Positions 30,668-41,437 of a stretch of DNA of 60,000 nucleotides are shown here, in pieces (position 1 is the stretch's first letter; each line of letters opens with the position of its first letter). Below the pieces are notes generated by a model. The model saw only the letters and a list, made by a program, of their open reading frames with translations. It did no database searches and was not told the DNA's origin. The stretch covers positions 13,926,983-13,986,982 of the forward strand of contig NC_087077.1 of assembly GCF_026151205.1 (NCBI RefSeq), read 5' to 3'. This DNA comes from Bolinopsis microptera (lineage: Eukaryota > Ctenophora > Tentaculata > Lobata > Bolinopsidae). Both the position numbers and the translations under genes were made by a program.

Positions 30668-33600
30668 GATGGTGTGTGACAGTAACGAGTCCGCATGGCA
30701 GTGAAAGCAGCCAGTAAGTTTATCGCCTCGACAAAGATCGCTGGATACCTTCTTTGTGCAACTTTTTCCATCATTGCTAGTACGATACTCAATTTTGGGA
30801 CATGGAATGTTTGTGGTCTCTCCACCACTCACAGGCAACATCTTGTTGCAGAGGACATCGACAGATACGATTTAGATATTTTGGCCTTACAAGAAACCAA
30901 AACTCGTGAATTCTTGGAAACAACACTTCCCGGTCATCATAGACTGTTTCTGTTTGACCAGAAGCAGGGTAGACATGGAGGTCTTGGTTTTGTTGTTAAC
31001 AAGCGTTTTATGGACAGTGTTTTATCGCATCATCAGATCAGTGACAGAGTCGTTTACATGGACGTTAAACTAAAGCCCAATTGGGTAAACAAACCACCTT
31101 GTTATATCAGAATTATTAATTGTTACAGTCCTACTAATCCAAAATCAGTCCAGAACCCTCAACTAGCTGATAAATTTTATGGTGAGCTTCTTGAGGCTAT
31201 CAGTGTTCCTGCTCGATTTGAAGTATGGATGTTAGGTGACTTCAATGCCAAGTTAGGCAAGCGTTCACTTGTTGATGAAGAAAATGGTTTACAGCAGCAC
31301 ATAGGTAGGCATGGTGTTGGTAGAAGGAACGAGAATGGAGAGAGATTGTTACATTTTCTGGCAGCAAATGGCTTATTTGCTACCAATACTTCATTCTCCC
31401 ACAGCAGCAGGCATATAACTACACGCACTGGATGGATAAGAGACCAATCCACACGAAAAAGTAAACCATACTTCTCACAGATAGACTATATACTTTGCAA
31501 GTCCAGGAGCAAAGCACTACTGACTGATGCAAGGTCATATGCGGGAACTAAGCACCGCAGTGACCACAAGCTTGTAGTTGCGAAAGCAGATTTTTCCCTG
31601 CGTTATAGTTTCTACAGGAAGAAGAGGACTACTCAGAAGGCATTCAACACAACCACTCTTGTAGGTAGCATTGCAGCGCAACAACAGTTTAAATCTGCAC
31701 TTACTGATAATATCAACCGACTAGTATCTGAACCTGACTATTCTTCTAATGATACTTGTCAACAGTTCGGTAAACTATTTAAAAGTGTTGAGACTGCTGC
31801 TATCTCCACTGTGGGTCTACGCGAGCCACAGCGAAAGAGACACCACTCTTCTGATAGTGAAGTTGTTGAAATGTCAGAGGAAAGAAAACGATTGCTACAA
31901 CTTCTGAATAATAATGAATACAGAGACAGAAAGGACTTGAGATCAAAAATTAACAAACTCTCAAATGACATTAAGAAGCGACTGAATACTCTCAGAATAG
32001 AAGTTGCAAACAGTCTTGCAGACTCTATCAATAATACAGACGATGGCCGTAAAATGTTTGAAGCTGTCCGGCAACTATCAGGTAACAAGAAATCAGACTC
32101 CATCTCTGTTTTTAACGACAACAATCAACTGGTAGATAATGAGAGTGACAAAGCTGACATTATACGCAACTATTTTGAGCAACACTACACAGGACCAGAC
32201 AGTGAACCTCCACTTGAGCCGTTTGTTGGCAGTTCTCAGCCACTAAACAACCCCATCACATCCTTTGAAGTGGAACAAGCTGCCAAAAAGCTAAGAAATG
32301 GTAAGGCTGTTGGTCCTGATGGTATTCCTAACGAATTCCTTAAACACTCCCCACCTATTTTCTATTCTACATTTGCACAGCTGACCAATCAATCATTTGA
32401 ACGTCATGAACATGTACCTTCATTCACTGAAGGATTCCTTACCCCACTGCAAAAACCTGGTAAGCCACGTGGACCTTTAAAAAGTCTGCGCCCTCTTTGT
32501 CTTTTAAACGGCACCAGGAAGATATTGTCCATGATAGTCCTTAGACGCATTTAAAGACAAGTTTCTCAGTACACAGGACCTTGGCAAAATGCCTACAAGC
32601 CTGGCCATAGCTGTGCAAATATTGTTTGGACACAACGGATCCTAGTTTCAGTTGTGAAGGAGAAACGCTGGTCTCTACACAAAATGGGTATTGATATGTC
32701 ATCTGCATTCGACACCATTAAGAGATCAGTTTTGCTAGAACTTCTTGCTGATGCTGGTTGTAGTGAAGACGACATCCGGCTGGTAAGGTGCCTACTCTCA
32801 TGTACCAAACTGAAGATTAAAGTGAGGTCTGCCGTATCAGGGGAGTTCATTGTCACGATAGGTGCGTTCCAAGGTGATAGTTTGTCTGGAAACCTTTTCA
32901 CCCTGTATTTGGCTGGCGCACTTTATCACCTTCGTGCCTTTATGTCTTATCTAAGACCCAACCCTCCGTTTGCTGAAAACCTGATACCTCTTGAGTGGGA
33001 GTACGCAGACTTCACAGACGAGGATAAAAAGAATTTGGAGTCCATGTTACCAATATGCAAGGAGATATTGGAGGAGTGGAATCTTTTTGTCAACGAATCA
33101 AAAACAGAGTTCACACATATCTATCTGGCCGAGAAGAACGAAGTTGATGAAAAAGGAGAGCCACTTCGAGGAAGAGAGCCCTGGAGATCATCTATCTCAC
33201 TTGGTTCCAAATTGTGCAGCAACGAGGACATAAAAAGACGATGTATTCTGGCAAATCTTGCTTTCCAAACCTACAAGAAAGTTTGGGAACAAGGTAAACG
33301 CATACCTCTTAAGACCAGACTTAAGATCTACGAAGCCCAGGTGGTCTCCGTCTTAATGTATAATTGTAGCTGCTGGGCTGCTTCAAAGCAGCTACTGAGT
33401 AAACTGGATATTTGCCACAGAAAGCATCTGAGGCAAATCATCAGAATGACTTACCCTAATATAATCAAAAACGACACCCTTTACAAGAGATGTGAAGTGG
33501 TTCCACTCAGTGAGCGTGTTGCATGTGCACGATGGAGGATGCTCGGACATGTCCTTCGCAGTGATAACAACTCACCTGCACAGCTTGCATTACACTTTGC

Positions 33601-33868
33601 AGTAGAGAGTCAGAGTACCAAAAAGGGTAGAGTAGGCAGACACCAGTCGAACTTGCTTAAGACTATTAAATTTGATTTAGGTAGTAGGAACATTCCATTT
33701 GTAAATACAGACGATTTGTACAATTTAAGACTTTTAGCCTCTGATAGAGCGGGATGGAAGAAGTTGTTATAGCTTGTGTATCAGTATTTCTTTTTTTCTG
33801 GCTACTTATCAGATCTTTAAGATGTTCATTTATGTTCTATTTTTGATTTGAATAAAGTTATATAATAA
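30668..33868 (+). mobile_element. RTE-clade LINE, about 3.2 kb, with 9-bp target duplication
   Basis: AGTAAATGG occurs at 30659-30667 and 33869-33877, and the flanking CR1-like ORF2 is continuous across it. The length of 3.2 kb and the single EN-RT frame with a very short 3' UTR and no RNase H are RTE hallmarks. The copy appears full length or nearly so, and was inserted in the same orientation as its host LINE. Confidence 0.9.
30695..33772 (+). pseudogene. RTE ORF: APE endonuclease and reverse transcriptase (one nonsense codon, YADD damaged)
   Basis: One frame of about 1025 codons, interrupted only by a TAA at 32552-32554 (VLRRI, stop, RQVSQY). Endonuclease: LNFGTWNVCGLS, LDILALQETKTREF, EVWMLGDFNAKLG, RNENGERLLHFLAANGLF, SQIDYILCKSRS and KHRSDHKLVVAKADF, all typical of RTE. 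RT: NGKAVGPDGIPNEFL, LKSLRPLCLLNGTRKILS, MGIDMSSAFDTIKR (motif A) and IGAFQGDSLSGNLFTLYL (motif B). Motif C reads EYADFTDEDKK: the usual YADDxxF has lost its second Asp and the next residues, best explained by a 9-bp in-frame deletion. The tail has ERVACARWRMLGHVLR and SDRAGWKKLL. EN is intact but RT should be inactive. Confidence 0.9.
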
Positions 33869-33877
33869 AGTAAATGG

Positions 33878-34685
33878 CGTAGAACTTGAAGTATCTGATC
33901 AGGAAAAAGATTTGGGGGTTATTACCCATAGTTCCCTGCTTTGGAATGAACAGATAAAAGCATGTATTTCCAAGGCAAATCGTATGATTTGCTGGATTGT
34001 AAGGAATTTGATAATTAGAGAAAAATGTGTAATGATAGCCATCTATAAAGCTTTGATAAGACCTCATTTAGAGTATTGTGTCCAATTGTGGAATCCAGTT
34101 GCGGCTCATGGAAGTTGGGGGACTGTTTTGGAGCTGGAGAGCGTCCAGAGGCGGTTTACCCGTCTGATTGATGAGGTGGGTACTCTTCCTTACAGCCGTA
34201 GACTGGAAATCCTTAATTTGACAACGCTGGCAGAGCGGCGAATACGTGGGGACCTTATTGAAGCTTTTAAGGTTATTAATGGCTTGACTGATTATGGTTC
34301 AGACTTGTTCAGACCAAGCAGATCAGGTCTTAATCAGGTTTCATCCAATAGATGTAGTAAGAGTGTGACAAAGGTCAAGAATCTTCAGTGTTCTTTTCTT
34401 CCAGAGCGGGTTGTTCCTTATTGGAACAAACTCCCTTCGGAGGTGAAGAACTGCTTGACAGTTTTGAGTTTTAAAATTGGATTGGAAAGTTTTAAAAAGA
34501 ATATGATTTCTAAATGTATTGTAAATGACTTTCATTTTTGGAATGTTTCGAAAGAAGTTTTAACAAGAATTGAAGGTACCAGTTATATCAGTAATAAGGA
34601 AAAACACAATGATTATCTGTGGTTCCATCCTTATGTAGCAAAGAAACGTTTTATAAATCTTTACTCCACTGGGAAGTATGAATAA
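33878..34685 (+). pseudogene. CR1-like ORF2 C-terminal region
   Basis: This resumes the host LINE after the RTE insertion: VELEVSDQEKDLGVITHSS, CISKANRMICWIVRNLI, IYKALIRPHLEYCVQLWNP, SVQRRFTRLIDEV, ERRIRGDLIEAFKVINGL, ERVVPYWNKLPSEVKNCLTV and FKIGLESFKKN. The frame is open to the TAA at 34685, with a normal CR1 C-terminus. About 140 bp of 3' UTR and a (TTTAC)n tail follow. Confidence 0.88.
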
Positions 34686-34849
34686 ATTAAATTTTGTAAT
34701 GTTGTTTTTATTCATGATTAATATTTGATAAATTATTACCTTTAAATTTGATGGAGAAATAGTTATTTTTCCATGTAGTTTGATGATACTTTGTAGACAT
34801 TAGTGATGATGTTATGTCATAATTTTTACTTTACTTTACTTTACTTTAA

Positions 34850-35280
34850 GCCCCCCCCCCCCCCCCTAATCTTACAGGTAGCGCAAACATTCTCCTGTGC
34901 AGATCAGACACATTCCTACCAATAATTGCAGGGATGAACTTTTCTCTTATACACTTCTCCAATGGGATGAAGAGGTCTTTAGTGTCTTGGATGGTACGCA
35001 CAAAGGTCCACCGATGACATAGGGCTTTGGTATACCCTGATAGGGCTGCCTGAGGTTCATCGAGGGCAATATCTGACAACTCTTCTACATCCTTCACCCA
35101 TTTCTCTACTTTCTTTTTTACATGTGTCTCTCTAGCCTCCTCTCCACCTATCACTGCTCCCAGATGACGCTCCCCATCACATGTGATCTCTATACCAGTC
35201 TCTCCAAATAAAAAATATAGATCTATTTTTTGTAAACCTGTAAACCTTGTAAACCTACTAGTCAAGACAAACTGTTTTGT
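34850..35280 (-). pseudogene. LINE fragment preceding the putative restriction-like endonuclease region
   Basis: The minus strand reads YFLFGETGIEITCDGERHLG, AVIGGEEARETHVKKKVEKW, HRWTFVRTIQDTKDLFIPLE, KCIREKFIPAIIGRNV and MFALPVRLGGGGG, ending in a G run (34851-34866 on the plus strand is a C run). This is the post-RT region of the same retroelement family as 22396-23330. The plus-strand neighbour at 34849 is the end of the CR1-like LINE, so two LINE tails abut at the homopolymer. Confidence 0.7.
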
Positions 35281-35579
35281 AAGTGTTTTGTATAGTAAAG
35301 GTGTATAGTAAAGGTGAGGTCCTTATCATGCTCCTGCCTTCTCTGTTGTAACTTTGAATGTAGTCCGTTTCAAGTTGTGTTCTTCCTTTTTCTATTATCT
35401 TACCTTATATTTGATCGTGTCTTATTTTGAGTGTTTGAAATATTGTAAGTTGTTCAGTATTATAGTGCAAGTAACGAGTTGTAAATCAAAAATAAATTAC
35501 GAAACAATTAAGGATTTGAGATAATTCATGATTATACTGACTGTTTGTGAAACTGGAATTTAACAATATTTCTAACAGG
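35281..35579. other. Spacer or intron upstream of the BTB gene
   Basis: AT-rich, with several short tandem duplications (GTAAACCTGTAAACCTTGTAAACC near 35230 and TATAGTAAAGGTG twice near 35290). It ends in a good 3' splice site, TATTTCTAACAG at 35579, directly before the ATG of the next gene. An upstream non-coding exon is therefore likely. Confidence 0.55.
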
Positions 35580-35584
35580 CGACC

Positions 35585-37189
35585 ATGGAAGAACAAGATA
35601 TTGTTATCAAGATAAGAGACGGAGATCCTTTGCTGGTCTCAAAAGAACGACTCACAGCTGAGAGTCGTATGTTTCGTTACCTAATAGAAGAGCTTAAGTA
35701 TGATGAGCTTGAATTCGACGACTTTACACCAGAAGCTGTGGGCTTGTTTCTAACCTTACTAGAGGACAAGCAGTTTGTAGAGATTGAAGATCATATGTAC
35801 AAAGAGATACATTAACTTTCTAGAGTATTCGAAGTTGATTGGTTAAAGGGAAGATGCATTAGTTGGTTGAGGAGCAGAATCAACTCGGCTACAGGAACTG
35901 CAGACAAGACATTCACATTGAATGAGAGCTGGTATATCTTTATAAAGTGGGAGGATAAAGATATGTTGAACGAGTTAAAGTCATGTCTAGTAGTCCAGGA
36001 CAATTCAGCATTCATCTCCGAGTATATGTCGGATGTTAACAGCCTGGAGGAAGGGCAAATAGATCTGATGTTGACATTGGGAGGAAGCAACTCTGATATG
36101 TTTCTTCAAACTGTAATGCAGAATTTGATCGGGCAAAGAAAACTTCAAGGCAAGATTAAGTCTCTCCTTCAAGAAACGAACCTTGCGTTCTGTAGTGAAC
36201 GAAATGAAGAACTTTATCATCATGTTTTTGAGGATATATCGAATTTACCTGAAATATCAGTAGCTGATATGCAATTTTCTTTAAAATTGATGTCGGATAC
36301 TTCAAGATTGGTCACTAGTCGTAGAGAGCTCAGAAAGAAAACGAAATCGTTGGAGGTTTATGATAACAAGAAATATTCCGATCAAATTCGTAGCTGTACA
36401 AAAACGAATGAGATTAAAAAAGGAATTTCTGAAGATCGCGTTACAACAATGTTCCTGGTGGTCGAGCAATTGCTTTGGGCTTTCTACAAAAACACACCCA
36501 ATAAAGAAGAGGCTATGACATTTTCAACTTCACTTCAGGACCTCTGCAGCGACAAAAAGCTCCAAAAAATATCAGGCGAATACTTAGATACCATTATTGC
36601 TGCCTTAATCTATTCCAATCTTGCACAGTCTGATGATATTATCAATATGCTCAATGAGATTAGGAGTAATGATAAGCTCACCACAAGTCATCAGAACGTT
36701 ATCATAAAACTTGATAAGCACATTACAGTAACAGAAGATAAGGAGTACAAACACCTGTATACCTTTAAACACCCTGGTACAGGAACCTGCACAGAGACAG
36801 GTAAATGTGGTTTTATCTTGAGAGATACAGCTATAGGAGACGGTAACTTCACATTTATAGAACTGTGTACAGACAGTGAGTATTATACAGACACTGGAGT
36901 ACACTACCATGATATTATCTCCGCACATGAAATGTTCATGTATAATACTGTGTCAGGACACACAGCTGCTGGTAACAAAGTAACTGTAGTGGGTATGTGG
37001 GGTTGGGAGAAGAAATGGTTACCTTACATTACAGACTGGGAGGTTGTAGAGTGGAATATAGCTTATAATGTTACTGATTATATGGTCGCTAAATTAGGAC
37101 TAAATAATACTTATTGTTTATTGTTTAAAGTGTTCATTAAGTTTGTTAAGTTTTTGTACACTGTACATTATCATTATGATTTTGAGTGA
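35585..37189 (+). pseudogene. BTB/BACK-domain protein with an in-frame TAA between the domains (about 533 aa plus stop)
   Basis: The ATG at 35585 has a good Kozak context (GCGACCATGG). Residues 1-76 are a short BTB/POZ domain: DIVIKIRDGDPLLVSKERL, ESRMFRYLIEEL, FTPEAVGLFLTLL and HMYKEIH. A TAA at 35813-35815 follows. The same frame then continues LSRVFEVDWLKGRCISWLRS, matching the start of a BACK domain at the spacing expected for BTB-BACK proteins. It stays open for another 450 codons to the TGA at 37189. The rest is helical to about residue 370. A Cys/Gly/Thr-rich C-terminal domain follows (FKHPGTGTCTETGKCGF, FTFIELCTDSEYYTDTG, KVTVVGMWGWEKKWLPYI) that I do not recognise. Kelch repeats are absent. 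BTB/BACK proteins usually act as substrate adaptors of cullin-3 ubiquitin ligases. The single defect leaves recent nonsense mutation, readthrough (next base C) and sequence error all possible. Confidence 0.75.
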
Positions 37190-38145
37190 GTACAGGACAG
37201 GTATTTCACTAGTGTTAACTGTTATTATAATTATGCCGGCTGAAATTTTGTCAGTGTAAACAATCGTTGCGCTCATAGTTTTAGCCACTCACATTTTTTA
37301 TCTATCAGCACTTCTGCCATGCCATTTTACCCGATAATAAGTTTTACCGATCAAATATTTTTCAGTTATCATTTTTCAAATTAAAGTTAATTATCGTCAA
37401 AATGTAATTATTATGTGTTAAAATGTTTGTATAATGTAGTTTTTTTCAGACTCAGTTCGCTGAAACCCTGCGCCCCCCCCCCCCCCCCCCCCCCCTACGC
37501 AATCTTAGGGGGGGCGCCAAATCGTCGTTTGAATGTGGGACAGTTTGGGAAAACTTAACTACGGTACTAGCAAAACTGCACGTTTTGCTCTAGAAACACA
37601 CTTTATTAGAGATTTGACCGGCGTATCCTCTAAAATCATCTAATTTGTTCAATCTTAGGGAGGAGCGCCAAAAGAGGAGGGGGTGCCAACACTCTTATGG
37701 TACTGCATGGGCCGTCATCTAACTATGTAGGTATTTCAATGCAGTATTTGGGCCAATTTTTCGTTTTAACTAATATTTACTAATTTGATTCCTTGTTGTA
37801 GTATGTCCTTGGAAAGAATCTTGAGAACCTCTGTTGTTGGCTGGAGGTCATGAAAGTGGTAATAACAGACTCAACTGAGACTAGGTATGCCTATTTCTGA
37901 TTCCCTCCACCTTTTCATCCCACCATATCCAACTGATTCTTTTATTTAGTTACACAATTTTTTGTTACTAGGCAGATTGCTTGTAGTAGCAACGATGATT
38001 ATGATAACGATAGAAATTTGAATAAACTGCAATACTTTACAGTGGACATTTAATTATTATCGTGCACCTTGTTAATCTCCAAAAAGTAATAAAAACTTTA
38101 AATAATTTTCAATTGTCGAAAATTATCTCAATAAATGTTTTTCAG
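37190..38145. other. Non-coding, with a C run and a hAT-like repeat copy
   Basis: A run of about 24 C lies at about 37472-37495. From about 37500 to 37660 the sequence GGGGGCGCCAAATCGTCG, GAATGTGGGACAGTTT and ACACACTTTATTAGAGATTT to AATTTGTTCAA matches both halves of the element at 48813-49268. Here the middle is continuous, showing that the 48.8-kb copy carries an insertion. No gene seen. Confidence 0.6.
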
Positions 38146-38237
38146 AGATCCTTAGTTTACGTGAGGGAAAACATTGACAATGTCCTATAAAGGTAAACAG
38201 AAAAGAAAACAGTCATCTTTGGATCATTTGGACTCTG
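38146..38237 (+). CDS. Possible small first coding exon (19 codons)
   Basis: A 3' splice site (TGTTTTTCAG at 38145) is followed by an ATG at 38180 and a frame MSYKGKQKRKQSSLDHLDS, then a strong donor G|GTGAGT at 38237/38238 (phase 1). The KRKQSSLD motif at the N-terminus resembles the start of many hAT-transposase-derived or ZMYM-like proteins, which is only a hint. No downstream exon was found nearby. It may be the start of a gene beyond recognition or a chance signal. Confidence 0.3.
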
Positions 38238-38449
38238 GTGAGTTCGCATTCTTTTGGGTACAAAGAATACCGCAAGATCATAAAATTGAGCATATAGTAC
38301 TATCCATCTTGAACACTCAATGAAACAAGAAATTTCAATGAAACAAGAAATTTAATTTTAGCACATTTTACAGAATAAAAAGATGTTAAACAATTCATAA
38401 AATATAATGCCCATTTGGTGTATGACTTTTTGTCCTTGACTGCTAGTTT

Positions 38450-40165
38450 GGTTTAGAAGGACAGGTAACTAACGGGGCAAGGAATGCGCGTGCCTGAAAG
38501 CTTTTGCACACACAGAAACGCTAGTTCAGTTAGGTTTTTAGAGACAAGGCTCATATTAGGACTAGAAGAAATGTGTTAGTAGATATTAGGGGTTCTGTTT
38601 ATAGTTGTTACTATAGGTTGCAGTCTTGTTGTGAAAAAAAGTCTACACTAAAACATACTTTAGTTTATATTGTATAGTTCAAGGATATAAAATGCAGCTT
38701 CAAGGTGGATATTGGAGAGCTTGCGAAAGATTATGGCCTTTGTATCAATGGTTATAACTTGATCTCTACGTCTTCCATCACTATCCTGGGTCAACGCCTG
38801 GGATTGGTGTCTCTATGTGGAGATAGGCCTAGATGGGTCTAGATTGGGTTTTAGTGTAGTTCCTGATGTGAAATCCTAGGAGGTTACCCAAAAAGATTTT
38901 CCCTTTCTAGTCTTTCTGACTGTTCCACAAATTTGATGATGTGGTTGAGTTTACTGTTGATCATTTCCTCCATTGTAAGAAGGGGTTTACCAAATATCCT
39001 CATTCTGAGTGTCATCAGCTGGATATATATTCACAGAGGAAGTGCTGGGAAGTTTCTGTTTCCCCTGGGCAGTGTTTGCAGTCTTGCGTCTCACATTATT
39101 TGCCACAATCTGGAAGTAAGCTAGTGGGCTTTGACCTGACAGAAGCCATGTTAGCCATCTGATGTGAGTTCCTGAAATATTAAGATTCCTGTATTTGTAT
39201 TTGTTGAAAAACAATTATCACTGACTGCAACCTGTTTGTATTTTTTGAGGTGGAATTTGAAGAGATACTCCCTGATGGTATTGTTGATGATGCCTTCCGG
39301 TAGTGGGAGGAACGGTTCCGGTCCTATGGGGATACTGCTGGATCCATCCCTTGCGAGTTCGTCAGCCAGTTCATTACCATATACTCCGTGTACCTGAGAG
39401 GTACCTAGTGTGTTAAGGGGGCAATAATTTCGGCTACGAACGATATTTTTCCACGGGATCAAAAGCATCTGATAGATTATTACTCCCCTCTATTAGAAAC
39501 AACTAAAAAGTCGATTTTGAGAAAATCCCCCCTACCCCTTAAGTTGGTCAGCGATGTCCAGCACTAGTCTGGAGCTAATGCTAGTGCTGTTAAAGTGTTA
39601 AGCGTTTTGAGTGAGGCCTGGGAATCTGAGAATAGGTTAATGGTTGATGGTGTTCCTATGTTATCATTGATCCAGGTACTCTGACTCTGGTGTTCCTGTG
39701 TTCCTTTAATGACACAGAATCCCGCTCCTGTGATACCACCAGCTTTCGAGCTGTCTGTGAAGATCTGCCAGGTGTTGGGTATGATACCCGTATGATAGCT
39801 TCAATTATATAGCTAATGGCATATATTTGTCCTGAATAATTACCTTGAAACGTCAGTCCAGGATGGTAGCCTTGGGGATACTGTCCCAAAGGACGCAACC
39901 TGTTTAAGTTATGTTAGCTAGCATTTTCTCAGCGTTATGGGCGTGAGATTTGCAATTTCCTCGCTGGTTGTAATTGTACTGTTTATTCCATATTCCTTGT
40001 AGTTTAAGTCTCAGAGCAGACTTAATTGCTATTGATTTGAGTTTAAAGCTGATAGGATGGATTCTCGCTAGAATTTCCAGGTTAGGAGTGGGAGTACTTT
40101 TCAGTCCTCTAGTGATCATAAGACCCGCAGAACCTATTACAGTGTCAGTCGTCAGGGAGGGCACT
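38450..40165 (-). pseudogene. Decayed LINE: RNase H domain, C-terminus and 3' UTR
   Basis: The minus strand from about 40165 gives TRGLKSTPTPNLEILARIHP and KSALRLKLQGIWNKQYNYNQ, then in shifted frames TDSSKAGGITGAGFCVI (first RNase H Asp) and INLFSDSQASLKTLNTL (third). After the MITE at 39417-39538 follows VHGVYGNELADELARDG (late Asp/His region), then a tail to about 38990. Several frameshifts are present. The 3' UTR block at 38470-38640 resembles that at 17390-17560. RNase H in this position indicates an I/R1/Jockey-type LINE. RT was not recovered upstream of 40165. Confidence 0.75.
39417..39538. mobile_element. 122-bp TTAA-flanked relative of the 727-bp foldback
   Basis: TTAA at 39413-39416 and 39539-39542. 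The sequence GGGGGCAATAATTTCGGCTA, then CGATATTTTTCCACGGGA, AAAAGCATCTGATAG, ACTCCCCTCTATTAGAAAC and GATTTTGAGAAAATCCCCCC corresponds to most of one arm of 11001-11727 at lower identity. Removing it with one TTAA joins the RNase H frame of the surrounding LINE in register (ADQLN|TLGTS). Confidence 0.85.
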
Positions 40166-41320
40166 GTCTGAGTAGTGACATAATAACAGGGAAATCATTC
40201 GTTCACTACTTTAGACTATTGAGTACACAGAATTGCTTGAGAATAAACACATACATGTGTGATGAGTCAGTACACAGTGTCTGATCGAGTCCTTGGCCTT
40301 GGCCTCCGTTTGGGCCGAGGATCGACGTTTTGCCTCGGTTAAAGGGTAGCTAAATAATAGCCCAATAACAGTTTTAAGTGCGTTGTTAAGAGATTAAACG
40401 CATTGTTACAGCTTCAACTCACTAAGGCGGTTATTCTCGTAACAATGTGTTCATTTGCAGTGATTTAATAGCCTTACTTACACTATGATGTACTCGTCCT
40501 TTTCCGGTAGAGAAATAAACGCTCTTGAAATCAGTTTAAAGAGTCTGGCAAATGCTGACGTAATTTGGGGGGTCGCTTAATGCTGACAGTTCCTGATGAA
40601 GGGGGTAAAATTTGCTAAAAACTTGCTGACGTAATATAATGCGAACACTCCCTTATTGGAAGAGACTTATCGTGTTACAAATCTTAAACAATAATCTCAG
40701 AATGTGTGACGTGTGTTTTCTGTCTGTAAATCTGTCTGTGTGTGTGTAATATCCAAGCGGCTTAATCAAGAAAACGGAAACAGTTACGGGGCTGGTTTTT
40801 TCGGTATAGTGCCGACAAAACTATGAGGGAGCCAAATGGTAAAGGGTTTCTAAATCTAATCGGTGGTAAGTGGTTTAATTGATGGCTTTGTACCACAAAT
40901 GTTACGTAAAATGGCTTGAGCAGCTTAATCAAGAAAATGGTAAGAGTTACGGGGCTTGCTCTCTCTCCCATTACTGCATATTATGTAGCGTCTATATATA
41001 TTATATCATAATCACTTTCATACGAATATATACGTAATGCATGTTTTCAAATATGCGGGTGTGGTGCAGAGTAAATAAGGGTTAATTTATATTGGTTATT
41101 GTTTAAGATACTATTTTTTAAGGATACTATTGGATAGTGAGGGCACTCCGAATAGAATTGCTCGCCTAATCCGGGTTTTGACTCAGCGGGTAATTACTCC
41201 TACCCTTTTTAACTGCGGCAGTGAAATCCCGTGTTACACTAGTTAATTCTATAATATGTACGATCTTCATTGAAGTAGTCAGTAAAACAAGGACATGATA
41301 CTATGTGTGGGGACTACGGA
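40166..41320. other. Non-coding, with a short direct repeat
   Basis: Direct repeats at about 40753-40798 and 40918-40963 (GGCTTAATCAAGAAAACGG / CAGCTTAATCAAGAAAATGG, both followed by AGTTACGGGGCT), about 165 bp apart. There is a CTTGGCCTTGGCCTCC patch near 40295. No gene seen. Confidence 0.55.
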
Positions 41321-41385
41321 CATATCATAATATATAACTAGTTTAGATTGCATCATCCCATCGCATCAGAAAACTGTTACATAAA
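41321..41385. repeat. Inverted copy of the 42230-42380 repeat
   Basis: CATAATATATAACTAGTTTA, GATTGCATCATCCCAT and AAAACTGTTACAT form the reverse complement of the unit at 42231-42295. The tRNA pair at 41438-41821 is therefore flanked by an inverted repeat of about 60 bp, with the right arm duplicated. Confidence 0.85.
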
Positions 41386-41437
41386 ATAAAACGGTATATA
41401 TTTTTATTATTTAATGCTAATATTTCATTAACGATAT

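Larger units (their letters stand above)
29205..34849 (+). mobile_element. CR1-like LINE, 5' truncated, carrying two younger insertions
   Basis: The plus-strand ORF2 pieces at 29220-29786, 30025-30658 and 33878-34685 form one polymerase when a TTAA MITE (29788-30020) and an RTE element (30668-33868) are left out. The endonuclease is missing. The 3' end is a short (TTTAC)n array at about 34826-34849 followed by a C run. CR1 elements characteristically end in short tandem repeats instead of poly(A). Confidence 0.88.

Noticed and set aside
34826-34849. (TTTAC)n as telomeric or simple repeat
   Set aside because: Short and located exactly at the 3' end of a CR1-like LINE, where such tandem tails are expected.
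35585-37189. A non-standard genetic code with TAA as sense
   Set aside because: Other long frames here (GPCAT, helicase, 298-aa gene) contain no internal TAA and end normally, so one TAA does not support recoding.
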